From positions 62,001 to 126,000 of the forward strand of contig NZ_FRDJ01000003.1 in assembly GCF_900143265.1 (NCBI RefSeq): DNA of 64,000 nucleotides. The letters are read 5' to 3'. The notes beneath the pieces were generated by a model. That model searched no databases, was not told the DNA's origin, and saw only the letters and a list, made by a program, of their open reading frames with translations. Numbering within the stretch: position 1 is the stretch's first letter; every line of letters starts with the position of its first letter. The stretch is from Fervidobacterium gondwanense DSM 13020. GTDB taxonomy: Bacteria > Thermotogota > Thermotogae > Thermotogales > Fervidobacteriaceae. A program made the translations under genes and the position numbers. This document shows positions 40,546 through 49,048 of the stretch, piece after piece.

Positions 40546-42297
40546 TTAGTCAGCTGTTTTGGATTTTTGCTTTTTTCTCTCTTCTTTCGTTCTGTTTGTA
40601 TAGTGTGTATGCAGATAGTGATGTGCGATATGTCCGTTCGGTTCTCCGACAAACTCTTCGTAGAGCTGTATTATTTCCGGGTTTTCATGTGAACGCCTAA
40701 TGACACTCATTTCGTCGATACTGTATATTGCTTTAGCGCGTTTCTTGACTATATCTGGATCCAAACTCTTAGGCTGGCCTCCACCACCTATACATCCTCC
40801 GAGACAAGCCATAACCTCTACAAAGTCGTAATGTTTCTTTCCTTCCTTTATTTCTTTCAGCAATTTCTTTGCGTTCCCTGTTCCGTTGACGATAGCGACT
40901 CTAACCTTTCTCGTCTTGAAATCGACCTCCGCTTCCCTGATTCCCTCCAAGCCTCTCACTTCGTTGAAAACCAACCTCGGAAGTTTTTCGCCTGTCAACT
41001 TTTCGTACGCGGTCCTCAGCGCAGCCTCCATAACACCACCTGTGACACCGAATATAGCACCTGCACCGGACGAAGCTCCGAGTGGGCTGTCGTGCTTTTC
41101 TTCTGGCAGGTTCACGAATGGAATGTTTTTGAATTTCAGCATCTTGGCAAACTCACGGGTGGTTATCACGTAGTCCGTTACCTTTATCCCATCTACCACG
41201 TGTTGTGCCCTTTCAATTTCGTCCTTCTTTGCTGTGCAAGGCATAACTGCTACCATAACTATATCCTCAGGTTTTACGTTAATCTTTTTTGCAAAATACT
41301 CACGAGTACTGCTCATAATCTGCATGGGGGATTTTGTAGTTGATAGATTGGGTATAAATTCTGGGAACTCCTTCTCAACCATATTTACCCAACCGGGGCA
41401 GCAGCTTGTAAACATTGGCAATGTACCGCCATTTTTGAGTCTTCCAATAAGTTCGTGTGCCTCTTCCATTATTGTCAAGTCAGCACCGAAATTTGTGTCA
41501 AATACATAATCAAATCCAAGCTTTCTAAGTGCTGCTACCATCTTTCCGGTGCTTACAGTGCCGGGTTCCATACCGAATTCTTCACCAATTGCCACACGAA
41601 CAGAAGGCGCTGTTTGAGCGATGAAAACTTTTCCATTCTTATTTTCAAGCATCTTAATTAGCTTCTTCCACGTAGGAGTTTCGTATATCGCACCTACAGG
41701 ACATAGATATGCACACTGTCCGCAGCTAATACAATTCGTCTCGTAGACTGGAACACCAAATTCAGTCTCTGGAATCGTCTCGTATCCACGTTCAATCATC
41801 GAATAAATGTTCATACCCTGTATTTCACTACATACACGCACGCATCGTTGGCACTTGATACATTTCTTCAGATCGCGATTTATCGAAGGACTGCTTGTAT
41901 CGATATATTTTGGAAAACTCACAGGTGTACCGAAAATCGGCTGGATGTCATAGTAGTGAATGAGGTTCTGAAGTTCACATTTCCCGTCTGCTTCGCAGTA
42001 CATACACTCATGCGGATGGTTTGCCATTATCAAATTCAAATTGAATCTCACCGCTTGCTCTACTCTTTCAGTGTTTGTCCAAATCTTCATTCCGTCAGAG
42101 ACCTTTGTTGTACATGCTGGTTGGAGTGTCTTTGCACCTTCAATTTCAACGACGCATATACGACAAGCTCCGATAGGCTCAAGTTCTGGATGATGACATA
42201 GAGTTGGTATTTTATATCCAAACTGTGCAGCAGCTTCTAAAACAGTCTTATTTTCATCAACTTCGTAAGGTTTGTTGTTAATATATATCTTTACCAC
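40546..42297 (-). CDS. Monomeric [FeFe]-hydrogenase, CpI-like (copy B, attenuator-controlled)
   Basis: A 583-residue catalytic hydrogenase with the domain order of Clostridium pasteurianum CpI: ferredoxin-like [2Fe-2S] domain (CHHPELEPIGACRICVV), His-Cys cluster HPHECMYCEADGKC, two [4Fe-4S] motifs (CIKCQRCVRVC, CISCGQCAYLC), and the H-domain with TSCCPGW, MPCTAKKDE and [14 protein letters not shown]. There is no C-terminal thioredoxin domain, so it probably accepts electrons from ferredoxin. The GTG at 42297 after GGGAGGTGG gives the same N-terminus as its tandem copy; the open frame further up is in the leader. Its 5' leader carries a terminator-antiterminator (42345-42540). Confidence 0.93.
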   Translation of the reverse strand: MVKIYINNKPYEVDENKTVLEAAAQFGYKIPTLCHHPELEPIGACRICVVEIEGAKTLQPACTTKVSDGMKIWTNTERVEQAVRFNLNLIMANHPHECMYCEADGKCELQNLIHYYDIQPIFGTPVSFPKYIDTSSPSINRDLKKCIKCQRCVRVCSEIQGMNIYSMIERGYETIPETEFGVPVYETNCISCGQCAYLCPVGAIYETPTWKKLIKMLENKNGKVFIAQTAPSVRVAIGEEFGMEPGTVSTGKMVAALRKLGFDYVFDTNFGADLTIMEEAHELIGRLKNGGTLPMFTSCCPGWVNMVEKEFPEFIPNLSTTKSPMQIMSSTREYFAKKINVKPEDIVMVAVMPCTAKKDEIERAQHVVDGIKVTDYVITTREFAKMLKFKNIPFVNLPEEKHDSPLGASSGAGAIFGVTGGVMEAALRTAYEKLTGEKLPRLVFNEVRGLEGIREAEVDFKTRKVRVAIVNGTGNAKKLLKEIKEGKKHYDFVEVMACLGGCIGGGGQPKSLDPDIVKKRAKAIYSIDEMSVIRRSHENPEIIQLYEEFVGEPNGHIAHHYLHTHYTNRTKEERKKQKSKTAD

Positions 42298-42344
42298 AGC
42301 CACCACCTCCCAATTTCCTCCTAGTTTTCGCAAAATAAACAAAA

Positions 42345-42376
42345 ATCCCTCTCTCCTTTTCCAAGGAAAGAGGGAT
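42345..42376 (-). terminator. Conditional terminator inside the hydrogenase B leader
   Basis: In transcript sense, ATCCCTCTTTCCTT pairs with AAGGAGAGAGGGAT over 14 positions (one G-U) with a four-base loop, followed by TTTTTGTTTATTTTG. It lies only about 50 bases before the ribosome site of the gene, so it must be conditional. Confidence 0.85.
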
Positions 42377-42540
42377 AGTATTCAATGTAAAGACAAAATC
42401 TAAAAAGGCAAAGTTGAAGCTCTAAGAAGGAATAGCCTAATTAGATGTACTTTCCACAACTTTATCAATCCCTCTTTCCTTGGTGTCAGATCGCATCCTC
42501 CACCTCAGAAAGCGCAAATAAGCGAAATTATTCACATGTC
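42377..42540 (-). promoter_or_regulatory. Structured 5' leader of hydrogenase B, candidate riboswitch or attenuator
   Basis: The 16-base segment CCAAGGAAAGAGGGAT (transcript sense, 42483-42468) is exactly complementary to the terminator's first arm and 4 loop bases (42376-42361). Pairing of the two would prevent the terminator. Between them are 91 bases holding a 7-bp helix AAAGTTG/CAACTTT around a branched loop. Upstream is a purine-rich part (GAGGTGGAGGATGCGA). It matches no riboswitch class I know; lysine and SAM-I leaders share a short purine stretch only. Confidence 0.72.
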
Positions 42541-42546
42541 AATTGT

Positions 42547-42576
42547 ATTATACCATATTCGGTTTTAAAATTGCAA
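42547..42576 (-). promoter_or_regulatory. Promoter of hydrogenase B
   Basis: On the minus strand TTGCAA (42576-42571) and TATAAT (42552-42547) are 18 bases apart. Transcription should start near 42540, giving a leader of about 240 bases. Confidence 0.75.
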
Positions 42577-42664
42577 ATTCATGAAGACCGGATTTGGTTG
42601 AATTTAGTCCAAAACTGAAAAATATCTGCTCTTTTTGTGAGTTTTTTCACTTCTTGCTCTTTCA

Positions 42665-42696
42665 TACAAAAAAGTGCCCCTGAGTTAGGGGCACTT
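42665..42696 (-). terminator. Terminator of hydrogenase A
   Basis: AAGTGCCCC and GGGGCACTT flank a seven-base loop; on the minus strand the stem is followed by TTTTGTATG. It separates the tandem hydrogenase genes into two transcripts. Confidence 0.88.
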
Positions 42697-42710
42697 AGAA
42701 TGTTTATCTA

Positions 42711-44471
42711 TTAATTAACACTTTCAGTTTGCTTTGCGGCTTTTCTGACAGCTTTTGACCTGTTAGTGTAATGCGTGTGCAACAAGTGGTGAGCGATGTG
42801 GCTATTTGGTTTTTCAAGGAAGTCTTCGTAAAGTTTTATGATATCCGGGTTCTCGTGAGACCTTCTTAACACGCTTAGTTCGTCGATGCTGTAGATAGCG
42901 CTTGCTCTCTTCTTGAGTATATCTGGATCGAGGTTCTTTGGCTGTCCACCGCCACCGATACAACCGCCGTAACATGCCATGATTTCGACAAAGTCGTAGT
43001 ATCTTTTTCCTTCTTTCATTTCTTTAAGCAACTTCTTGACATTTGCCATTCCGTGCGCTATAGCTACTCTCAACTTTTTACCTTTAATATCGATCTCGGC
43101 TTCCCTAACACCGTCCAAACCTCTGACGCTGTCGAAGACAAGTTTTGGCAACTTTTCGCCTGTTATCACTTCGTACGCTGTTCTCAGTGCGGCCTCCATA
43201 ACACCACCGGTTACACCGAAGAGCGCAGCAGCACCTGTTGATGTTCCAAGTGGGTTATCGTATTCTTCTTCTGGCAAATTCACAAATGGTATTCCCTTGA
43301 GCTTGACAAGTTTACCGAGTTCACGGGTTGTGATAACGTAATCTGTTACCTTTATGCCATCTACGAGTTGTTGCGGTCTGGTAATTTCATCCTTTTTAGC
43401 TGTACACGGCATTACCGAGACCATAACGATATCTTCTGGTTTCACACCTATCTTCTGTGCGAAGTACGTCTTTACAATGCTGCTCATCATCTGCTGTGGT
43501 GATTTTGCTGTTGACAAGTTCTCCGTAAGTTCGGGCCATTCTTTTTCCATTTCGTTTACCCAACCTGGGCAGCAGCTTGTGAACATTGGGAATTTGCCAC
43601 TATTTTGCAGCCTGTGGATTAGTTCGTAACCTTCTTCCATAATCGTCAAGTCAGCAGCGAAGTTCGTATCAAATACGTAGTCGAATCCGAGTCTTCTGAG
43701 TGCTGCAACCATCTTTCCTGTGCTCACAGTTCCCGGTTCCATGCCAAACTCTTCACCGATTGCAACCCTGACTGATGGAGCTGTTTGTGCCACATATACT
43801 TTGCCCGGCTCTTTGCTGTTCAACATCTTAAGCACTTTTTTCCAATCTGGCGCTTCGTAGATAGCTCCGACAGGACACAGGTATGCACACTGTCCACAGC
43901 TTATACAATTCGTTTCGTAAACGGGTACTCCGAATTCTGTTTCTGGTAGTGATTCGTATCCACGCTCAATCATGGAGTAGATGTTCATTCCCTGAATTTC
44001 ACTACACACACGGACACATCTTTGGCATTTGATACATTTTGAGAGCTCCCTGTTTATTGACGGACTGCTGACATCTATTTCTTTATCAAGATCAACATTT
44101 ACACCAAATATTGGTTGAATGTCATAAATGTGTACGAGTTTCTGGAGTTCACATCTACCATCAGCTTCACAGTACATACACTCGTGTGGATGGTTTGCCA
44201 TGATGAGCGAGAGGTTGAACTTGACTGCACTCTCCACTCTTTCGGTGTTTGTCTTTATTTTCATCCCATCTGCAACTTTTGTGGTACACGCTGGCTGAAG
44301 CGTTCTTGCACCTTCGATTTCAACAACGCAGATTCTACAGGCTCCGATTGGTTCGAGTTCAGGGTGATGACAGAGTGTAGGAATCTTGTATCCAAGCTCT
44401 GCTGCAGCTTCAAGGACTGTTTTGTTTTCTTGCACTTCGTAAGGCTTGTCGTTGATATAAATCGTTACCAT
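42711..44471 (-). CDS. Monomeric [FeFe]-hydrogenase, CpI-like (copy A)
   Basis: A 586-residue tandem paralogue of the gene at 40546, alike over the whole length (well over 70 percent by eye). It has the same cluster motifs: CHHPELEPIGAC, HPHECMYCEADGRC, CIKCQRCVRVC, CISCGQCAYLC, TSCCPGW, MPCTAKKDE and [14 protein letters not shown]. The C-terminal HTHYTNRS segment is shared too. It has its own promoter (44520-44548) and a short plain leader, unlike copy B. Probably a ferredoxin-dependent H2-evolving enzyme. Confidence 0.94.
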   Translation of the reverse strand: MVTIYINDKPYEVQENKTVLEAAAELGYKIPTLCHHPELEPIGACRICVVEIEGARTLQPACTTKVADGMKIKTNTERVESAVKFNLSLIMANHPHECMYCEADGRCELQKLVHIYDIQPIFGVNVDLDKEIDVSSPSINRELSKCIKCQRCVRVCSEIQGMNIYSMIERGYESLPETEFGVPVYETNCISCGQCAYLCPVGAIYEAPDWKKVLKMLNSKEPGKVYVAQTAPSVRVAIGEEFGMEPGTVSTGKMVAALRRLGFDYVFDTNFAADLTIMEEGYELIHRLQNSGKFPMFTSCCPGWVNEMEKEWPELTENLSTAKSPQQMMSSIVKTYFAQKIGVKPEDIVMVSVMPCTAKKDEITRPQQLVDGIKVTDYVITTRELGKLVKLKGIPFVNLPEEEYDNPLGTSTGAAALFGVTGGVMEAALRTAYEVITGEKLPKLVFDSVRGLDGVREAEIDIKGKKLRVAIAHGMANVKKLLKEMKEGKRYYDFVEIMACYGGCIGGGGQPKNLDPDILKKRASAIYSIDELSVLRRSHENPDIIKLYEDFLEKPNSHIAHHLLHTHYTNRSKAVRKAAKQTESVN

Positions 44472-44519
44472 CGGCCACCCACCTCCAAATTTGATAGAAA
44501 AGTCAAATTATTCAAAATT

Positions 44520-44548
44520 ATTCTATCACAAAACTAAAAATTTCACAA
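44520..44548 (-). promoter_or_regulatory. Putative promoter of hydrogenase A
   Basis: On the minus strand TTGTGA (44548-44543) and TAGAAT (44525-44520) are 17 bases apart, about 50 bases before the start. TTGTGA also equals one Rex half-site, but no second arm is present. Confidence 0.55.
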
Positions 44549-44690
44549 GTTATAAATGAAAAGATTTTAGAAGAAAAGCATAAATAATGTTGATTTTCTT
44601 TCAAAATCACCTTGATATAAATAAAATTAAGCAAGTGAATTTTTCTTTAGATAATCCTTTTTTTCACGAACTTAATACATGCTCAACATA

Positions 44691-45536
44691 TTAGAATTTT
44701 GTTGTGAAACTCAAGTAATAATCAGTTGTTATAAATGGGATGCTTATTCTTGGATCATCTGGGTTCGCGTAGTACAGAGCACTGAAATAATTGTATATGT
44801 AGTCAGTGAAAGAGTAACCTTGAATAAACCTGAGAGGACTATCAGCTCCATGCAATATTAGACGATAACCTAATTCTAAGCCTGAGTACCTGTCATAGTA
44901 CCAAATGAAACCGGCTCTTGCTGTGGCATATAGGGATTTTTGGCGAGCTTCGTTCACAATCGATTCCCAGTCATCCGGTGTATTAGCCGATTGCCATACG
45001 TTTATAAGCATACCGCCTTCTATTGTCGAGAAAATTTCTATATTTTCCGTTGCCAATATTCCGGCACTTAGAAACCCACGTCCTACAAGGACTGTTACAT
45101 ACTCTGAACCTGGGTTAAACACGGAAACCAATCCCGTTTGAACAAAAGGCCTTACTACAACAGGACTTATGAAGAAATTTGAATGTAGATGCGTCATGTT
45201 TAGAAGTATATACATTTGATAGTTTGGATCAATGCTCTCACCTAAGTACGCCTTGTTGATAAAAAACGGGTCCCACAAATATGTTTCGTTGTTTATTACG
45301 ATCCAATTAGTTGGATAGTACCTTAACTTTAGATTGAACGCACCAATTACGTCGAATAGAGGTTGTGTTGATATTTCAGAGTTTCCAAAAGAAAAACCTA
45401 TAGAAGTGAACTCTACAAATAAACCTTGAGGATGCTGAGGAACAATACTTAATACAAAGTTTTCAGATGTAGATGTCGAAGTGAAAGATAATGTTGTTAA
45501 AACAATCATCAAAGTTATAACGAAAATCTTTTTCAT
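44691..45536 (-). CDS. Putative outer-membrane beta-barrel protein
   Basis: A 281-residue exported protein with a clear signal peptide (KKIFVITLMIVLTTLSFTS). The mature part consists of alternating aromatic and polar beta strands (LKLRYYPTNW, GLELGYRLIL, TTDYYLSFTTKF) and ends in Phe, as outer-membrane barrels do. It is probably part of the Thermotogales toga. I know no named family. AAGGAGGTGG precedes the ATG. Confidence 0.75.
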   Translation of the reverse strand: MKKIFVITLMIVLTTLSFTSTSTSENFVLSIVPQHPQGLFVEFTSIGFSFGNSEISTQPLFDVIGAFNLKLRYYPTNWIVINNETYLWDPFFINKAYLGESIDPNYQMYILLNMTHLHSNFFISPVVVRPFVQTGLVSVFNPGSEYVTVLVGRGFLSAGILATENIEIFSTIEGGMLINVWQSANTPDDWESIVNEARQKSLYATARAGFIWYYDRYSGLELGYRLILHGADSPLRFIQGYSFTDYIYNYFSALYYANPDDPRISIPFITTDYYLSFTTKF

Positions 45537-45568
45537 ATTGCCACCTCCTTTGTGGGCATTATAGCGCT

Positions 45569-45596
45569 ATTATATCACCGAACTCTTCTATTACAA
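45569..45596 (-). promoter_or_regulatory. Putative promoter of the outer-membrane protein gene
   Basis: On the minus strand TTGTAA (45596-45591) and TATAAT (45574-45569) are 16 bases apart. A second TATAAT lies a few bases closer to the gene. Confidence 0.6.
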
Positions 45597-45614
45597 AATA
45601 AGGGAGCATGATTG

Positions 45615-45623
45615 TGGTATAAT
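45615..45623 (+). promoter_or_regulatory. Putative extended -10 promoter of the HAD gene
   Basis: TGGTATAAT, an extended -10 element, 44 bases before the GTG start; no good -35 is seen. Confidence 0.45.
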
Positions 45624-45666
45624 TAGATTGCAAAAGTTTAAATTTCTTACGTAGGGAGGGTTATAA

Positions 45667-46518
45667 GTGAACAATTCATCGAAAATTGAGCAGTTCAGCT
45701 ACTTCGAAATATCTGAAAATGCTAAGGAAAGAATAGGAAAATGCCAATTGTTTATCTTGGATATAGACGGAACATTTTATATAAGCGGTAAACTATTTGA
45801 TGGTTCAAAAAGATTCTACGAAGCGATAAAGCGTCAGTCCAGAAAGATGGTTTTTCTAACAAATAACTCTAACAGAACTTTGGAAAGCTATGTCGAGGAA
45901 TTCAAGGATATGGGAATCGAGATATCCAAAGAGCAGATTGTGACTGCTGGCGTAGCGACAGCTCAGTACCTTTACGATGAATTCGGAAGCAAAAAAGTGT
46001 ACGTGGTTGGAACTGAAGATATAAAGCTCGAATTTCAAAACGCTGGACACCAAGTAGTAGAAGATAATCCGGAAATTGTCGTTGTCACGTTTGATAAAAC
46101 CCTTACATACGAGAAATTGAAGAAAGCGACACAGTTCATTTCCAAGGGTGCTCTTTTCGTAGTAACAAACCCAGATTTAAACTGCCCATCTGACGAAGGA
46201 CCTCTTCCAGATGCCGGAGCTATAGCCTCTTTGATAAGAAAAGCTTCAGGAATGTATCCAAACATTGTTTTCGGTAAGCCTGAACCTAAGTTGATAGAGA
46301 TGGTTATGAAGCACAACAACGTTACAAAAGAAGAAACCTGTATGGTTGGAGACAGGCTTTACACAGATATACTCGCCGGACTGCAGGCAGGAACATTGAC
46401 ATGCCTTGTTTTAACTGGCGAGGCAACGTTAGAACAAGCTGAGAAAAACCCAATAAAACCACATTTGGTTGCAAAGGATATTGGAACGTTAGCTGATATA
46501 ATCAACGGTGTTATATAA
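45667..46518 (+). CDS. HAD-superfamily phosphatase, NagD/p-nitrophenylphosphatase type
   Basis: A 283-residue hydrolase of HAD subclass IIA. Motif I is FILDIDGTFYI, motif II FLTNNSNRT, the conserved Lys lies in FGKPEPKL, and the last motif is MVGDRLYTDI. Substrates are small phosphate esters, unspecified. It starts with GTG at 45667 after GGGAGGG. Transcribed towards the sigma-factor gene 22 bases away. Confidence 0.87.
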   Translation: MNNSSKIEQFSYFEISENAKERIGKCQLFILDIDGTFYISGKLFDGSKRFYEAIKRQSRKMVFLTNNSNRTLESYVEEFKDMGIEISKEQIVTAGVATAQYLYDEFGSKKVYVVGTEDIKLEFQNAGHQVVEDNPEIVVVTFDKTLTYEKLKKATQFISKGALFVVTNPDLNCPSDEGPLPDAGAIASLIRKASGMYPNIVFGKPEPKLIEMVMKHNNVTKEETCMVGDRLYTDILAGLQAGTLTCLVLTGEATLEQAEKNPIKPHLVAKDIGTLADIINGVI

Positions 46519-46540
46519 ACTTTAGCAGAAGGTATCAGTG

Positions 46541-47164
46541 ATGATAAAGTACGCCCTTAGAAGTAAACCTACAGAAAAACTTGTTGAACTCGCTCAAAGT
46601 GGATTGAGTGAAGCTATAGACTTGTTAATAGAAAAGTTTTATCCTATGGTCGTGAGGATAGCCTCACAGTTTTATGCACCTTGGGCGGAGTTCGACGATA
46701 TAGTTCAAAACGGACTCATAGGGCTGATTAAGGCGATATTTTACTTTGAACCTGGAAAGAGTTCTTTTTCTACCTTTGCTTGGAGAAGTATAGAGTCGGA
46801 GATAAAAACGTTCATAACTTACCAGAACAGGAAGAAAAATAAGATGCTCTCCGATTCAACAAGCATGGATTCGGTATTCGACGATGTTGACGACGAGCAG
46901 ATAGATTACTTTGTTGCCGATACTGCGGCAAGCACCAACGTTGTGAGGAACACTATTTTAAGCGTTGTACACGAAGAGATTTTGGAAGCTTTGAATGAAG
47001 ACGAAACTAAAATATTCGAGCTTTGGCTCGATGGTTATAGCTATAAAGAAATCGAAGAAGCGGTTGGCGTGAATTTTAAGAAGGTAGATAATACTATCCA
47101 AAAGGTTAAGAGGATTGTCAGAAGTAGGTTGAGTGCTTCGATAATGCCCTTCTTGGAAGGTTAG
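46541..47164 (+). CDS. Sigma-70-family RNA polymerase sigma factor, SigH-like
   Basis: A 207-residue short sigma factor. Region 2 is seen in LIEKFYPMVVRIASQFY through FDDIVQNGLIGLIKAI and FEPGKSSFSTFAWRSIES; region 4 is the C-terminal helix-turn-helix, with LWLDGYSYKEIEEAVGV. It resembles the SigH/SigF group and lacks regions 1 and 3. An alternative GTG at 46538 is directly adjacent. Its regulon is not evident; no anti-sigma factor is next to it. Confidence 0.85.
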   Translation: MIKYALRSKPTEKLVELAQSGLSEAIDLLIEKFYPMVVRIASQFYAPWAEFDDIVQNGLIGLIKAIFYFEPGKSSFSTFAWRSIESEIKTFITYQNRKKNKMLSDSTSMDSVFDDVDDEQIDYFVADTAASTNVVRNTILSVVHEEILEALNEDETKIFELWLDGYSYKEIEEAVGVNFKKVDNTIQKVKRIVRSRLSASIMPFLEG

Positions 47165-47194
47165 AAACTTGAATTCTGAAAGGAGAATAATTGA

Positions 47195-47659
47195 ATGGCA
47201 AAGTGTATGCGATACGCCCAATCGGTGGCTGATATAGATTTTGATAAACTTCTTAATGAAGGAAAAAGGGTTTTTCTTTTTGACTTCGACAATACAATAA
47301 ACATCTGGCGTTCTGAACATGTTCCGGAGGACATAGTTAAAATTTTTGAATATTTGAAATCGAAAGGTGCTTCTATTTACATTGTCTCTAATGGTAGGAG
47401 ACGCAATCTTGATTATGATGTTCCTGTAATATGGCGTGCTTTGAAACCTCTAACGTTCAAGACAAAAGCCATTCTTGGGAAAGAACTTAAAGACAGGAGT
47501 AAGGTCGTTGTGATTGGGGATCAGATATTCACAGACGTACTTTTTGGAAAATTCTTAGGCGTTTGTGTTGTTAAAGTTGAGCCATTAGATAAGTCAAGAG
47601 AGTTCTTTGGAACAAAGATTTTGAGGTTTTTCGAAAAAGTTCTCAAAAAGCTCTTGTGA
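47195..47659 (+). CDS. YqeG-family HAD phosphatase
   Basis: A 154-residue HAD protein of the YqeG (subfamily IIIA) type. Motif I is FLFDFDNTIN, motif II IVSNGRRR, and the last motif VIGDQIFTDVLFG. YqeG relatives are phosphatidylglycerophosphatases or of unknown substrate. A GGAG ribosome site precedes the ATG. It is in a run with the sigma factor and the following dehydrogenase. Confidence 0.83.
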   Translation: MAKCMRYAQSVADIDFDKLLNEGKRVFLFDFDNTINIWRSEHVPEDIVKIFEYLKSKGASIYIVSNGRRRNLDYDVPVIWRALKPLTFKTKAILGKELKDRSKVVVIGDQIFTDVLFGKFLGVCVVKVEPLDKSREFFGTKILRFFEKVLKKLL

Positions 47660-47674
47660 AGAGAGGCGATGTAT

Positions 47675-48679
47675 ATGAAGAAAATCAAACTTGGAATAGT
47701 TGGTTGTGGAATTGCGGCAAGGGAACTTCACCTTCCAGCTCTTGTTGATTTGAAGGATAAATTCGAAATTTCAGCAGTTACAAGTAGAAGGAAGGAAAGT
47801 GCGGAAGAATTCGCTCAAATGATTAAAACCCAGCTTGGATACACACCTGAGATCTTCAATTCTTACGAAGCAATGTTAGATTCGAAAAGCGTAGACGCTG
47901 TAGACTTAACTCTCCCAATTGAACTAAATGTGCCTTTTATCAAGAAGAGCATCGAAAAAGGATTTCATGTAATATGCGAAAAACCAATCTCAACAGATGT
48001 GGAAACAGGTAAAGAAATCATCGAACTTTCGACAAAGACGGACAGGGTAATATACATCGCTGAAAATTACCGCCATGATTTTAGATTCAACAAGATAAGA
48101 AACATAGTTGATGAAAATGTTATAGGTAAACCTGTCTTTGTCATCTGGCATCTATGGATAGGCATGGATAAGTCGAACAAATACGCTAAAACTGCATGGA
48201 GACAAAACCCTAAGCACATAGGTGGATTTCTATCAGACGGCGGAGTTCACCATATCGCGGCATTAAGGGTGATCTTTGGAGACATTGCGTGGGTGAGTGG
48301 AACGGTAAAGCGTGTCTCGGACTATCTTGGTGACGATGATTCACTTTCGGCAGTTTTCGAATTCAAAAACGGTGTAATTGGAAATTACACCATTTCGTAC
48401 GCACTCAGTGGTCGCCAGTACTTTGAGATAGTCGGTACTAATGGCAGAATATACATGGACGAGTCGAAGATTAGAATAGTGGGGGAGCATGGAGCTGAAA
48501 TCCAAATTCCAGAAGAGAATACCTTTAAAAACGAATTTCTCGATTTCTACGAAGTACTAACTCAAGGTAAACCAAATGTTCTTGGACATCCAGTGGAAGC
48601 TTTGAAAGATCTTGCATTTTTTGAAGCAGCGATACGCTCAAGAGGCATGAGAATAGAAGTTGATTCTTTGATGAAATAA
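47675..48679 (+). CDS. Gfo/Idh/MocA-family oxidoreductase
   Basis: A 334-residue NAD(P)-dependent sugar or polyol dehydrogenase-like protein. The Rossmann motif is GIVGCGIAARE, and the family signature EKPIS contains the catalytic Lys. The C-terminal alpha/beta domain has GGFLSDGGVHHIAALR. The substrate cannot be told. ATG codons at 47669 and 47675 are both possible; spacing to AGAGG favours the second. Confidence 0.87.
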   Translation: MKKIKLGIVGCGIAARELHLPALVDLKDKFEISAVTSRRKESAEEFAQMIKTQLGYTPEIFNSYEAMLDSKSVDAVDLTLPIELNVPFIKKSIEKGFHVICEKPISTDVETGKEIIELSTKTDRVIYIAENYRHDFRFNKIRNIVDENVIGKPVFVIWHLWIGMDKSNKYAKTAWRQNPKHIGGFLSDGGVHHIAALRVIFGDIAWVSGTVKRVSDYLGDDDSLSAVFEFKNGVIGNYTISYALSGRQYFEIVGTNGRIYMDESKIRIVGEHGAEIQIPEENTFKNEFLDFYEVLTQGKPNVLGHPVEALKDLAFFEAAIRSRGMRIEVDSLMK

Positions 48680-48686
48680 AGAGCTT

Positions 48687-48941
48687 ATGGACAAACTTTA
48701 TATATCTTTGATTGATAAAGAAGCACTATTAACTCCACATGTTTACGAAAGAATGCTCGAACGAGGGATAACACTTGAAGAACTTGTTGAAATGCTTGAA
48801 TCGAAAGATTCAATGGCTGTTATGCAGAAGAATTTTCGAATTAAGGTGACAAATGGTAACATCTCGGCGATTCTGCAACTTTCTGGCAGTGTTTTGTACA
48901 TAATAACTGTCTTTCGTGAAAATAAAAAGAAAGCACATTAG
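48687..48941 (+). CDS. DUF4258-like small protein
   Basis: An 84-residue protein. HVYERMLERGITLEELVEMLE followed by beta strands ending LYIITVFRENKK follows the DUF4258 pattern, a small RelE-like fold sometimes found in toxins. No antitoxin partner is beside it, so a toxin role is not claimed. It starts 7 bases after the dehydrogenase. Confidence 0.65.
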   Translation: MDKLYISLIDKEALLTPHVYERMLERGITLEELVEMLESKDSMAVMQKNFRIKVTNGNISAILQLSGSVLYIITVFRENKKKAH

Positions 48942-48970
48942 CCCCTCTACATGAGGGGTTATTATTTTTG
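48941..48970 (+). terminator. Terminator after the DUF4258-like gene
   Basis: CCCCTC and GAGGGG with flanking pairs form an 8-bp stem around a five-base loop, followed by ATTATTTTTG. Confidence 0.85.
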
Positions 48971-49048
48971 TACTTTGAACGAAAACTTTATTGAAAATGT
49001 CTAATGGAGTGACTGTAAGTTTCTTGTGTAACTCACGGGGGTGTTAAT

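Noticed and set aside
42377-42540. Lysine or SAM-I riboswitch upstream of hydrogenase B
   Set aside because: Only a short purine stretch (GAGGTGGAGGATGCGA) resembles these; the conserved core elements further on are absent.
44520-44680. Rex operator upstream of hydrogenase A
   Set aside because: TTGTGA appears twice in direct orientation and TTCGTGA once on the minus strand, but no inverted partner at a 6-base spacing was found.
48687-48941. Toxin-antitoxin system
   Set aside because: The DUF4258-like protein alone resembles RelE-type folds, but no antitoxin-like gene adjoins it and it is in a run with metabolic genes.
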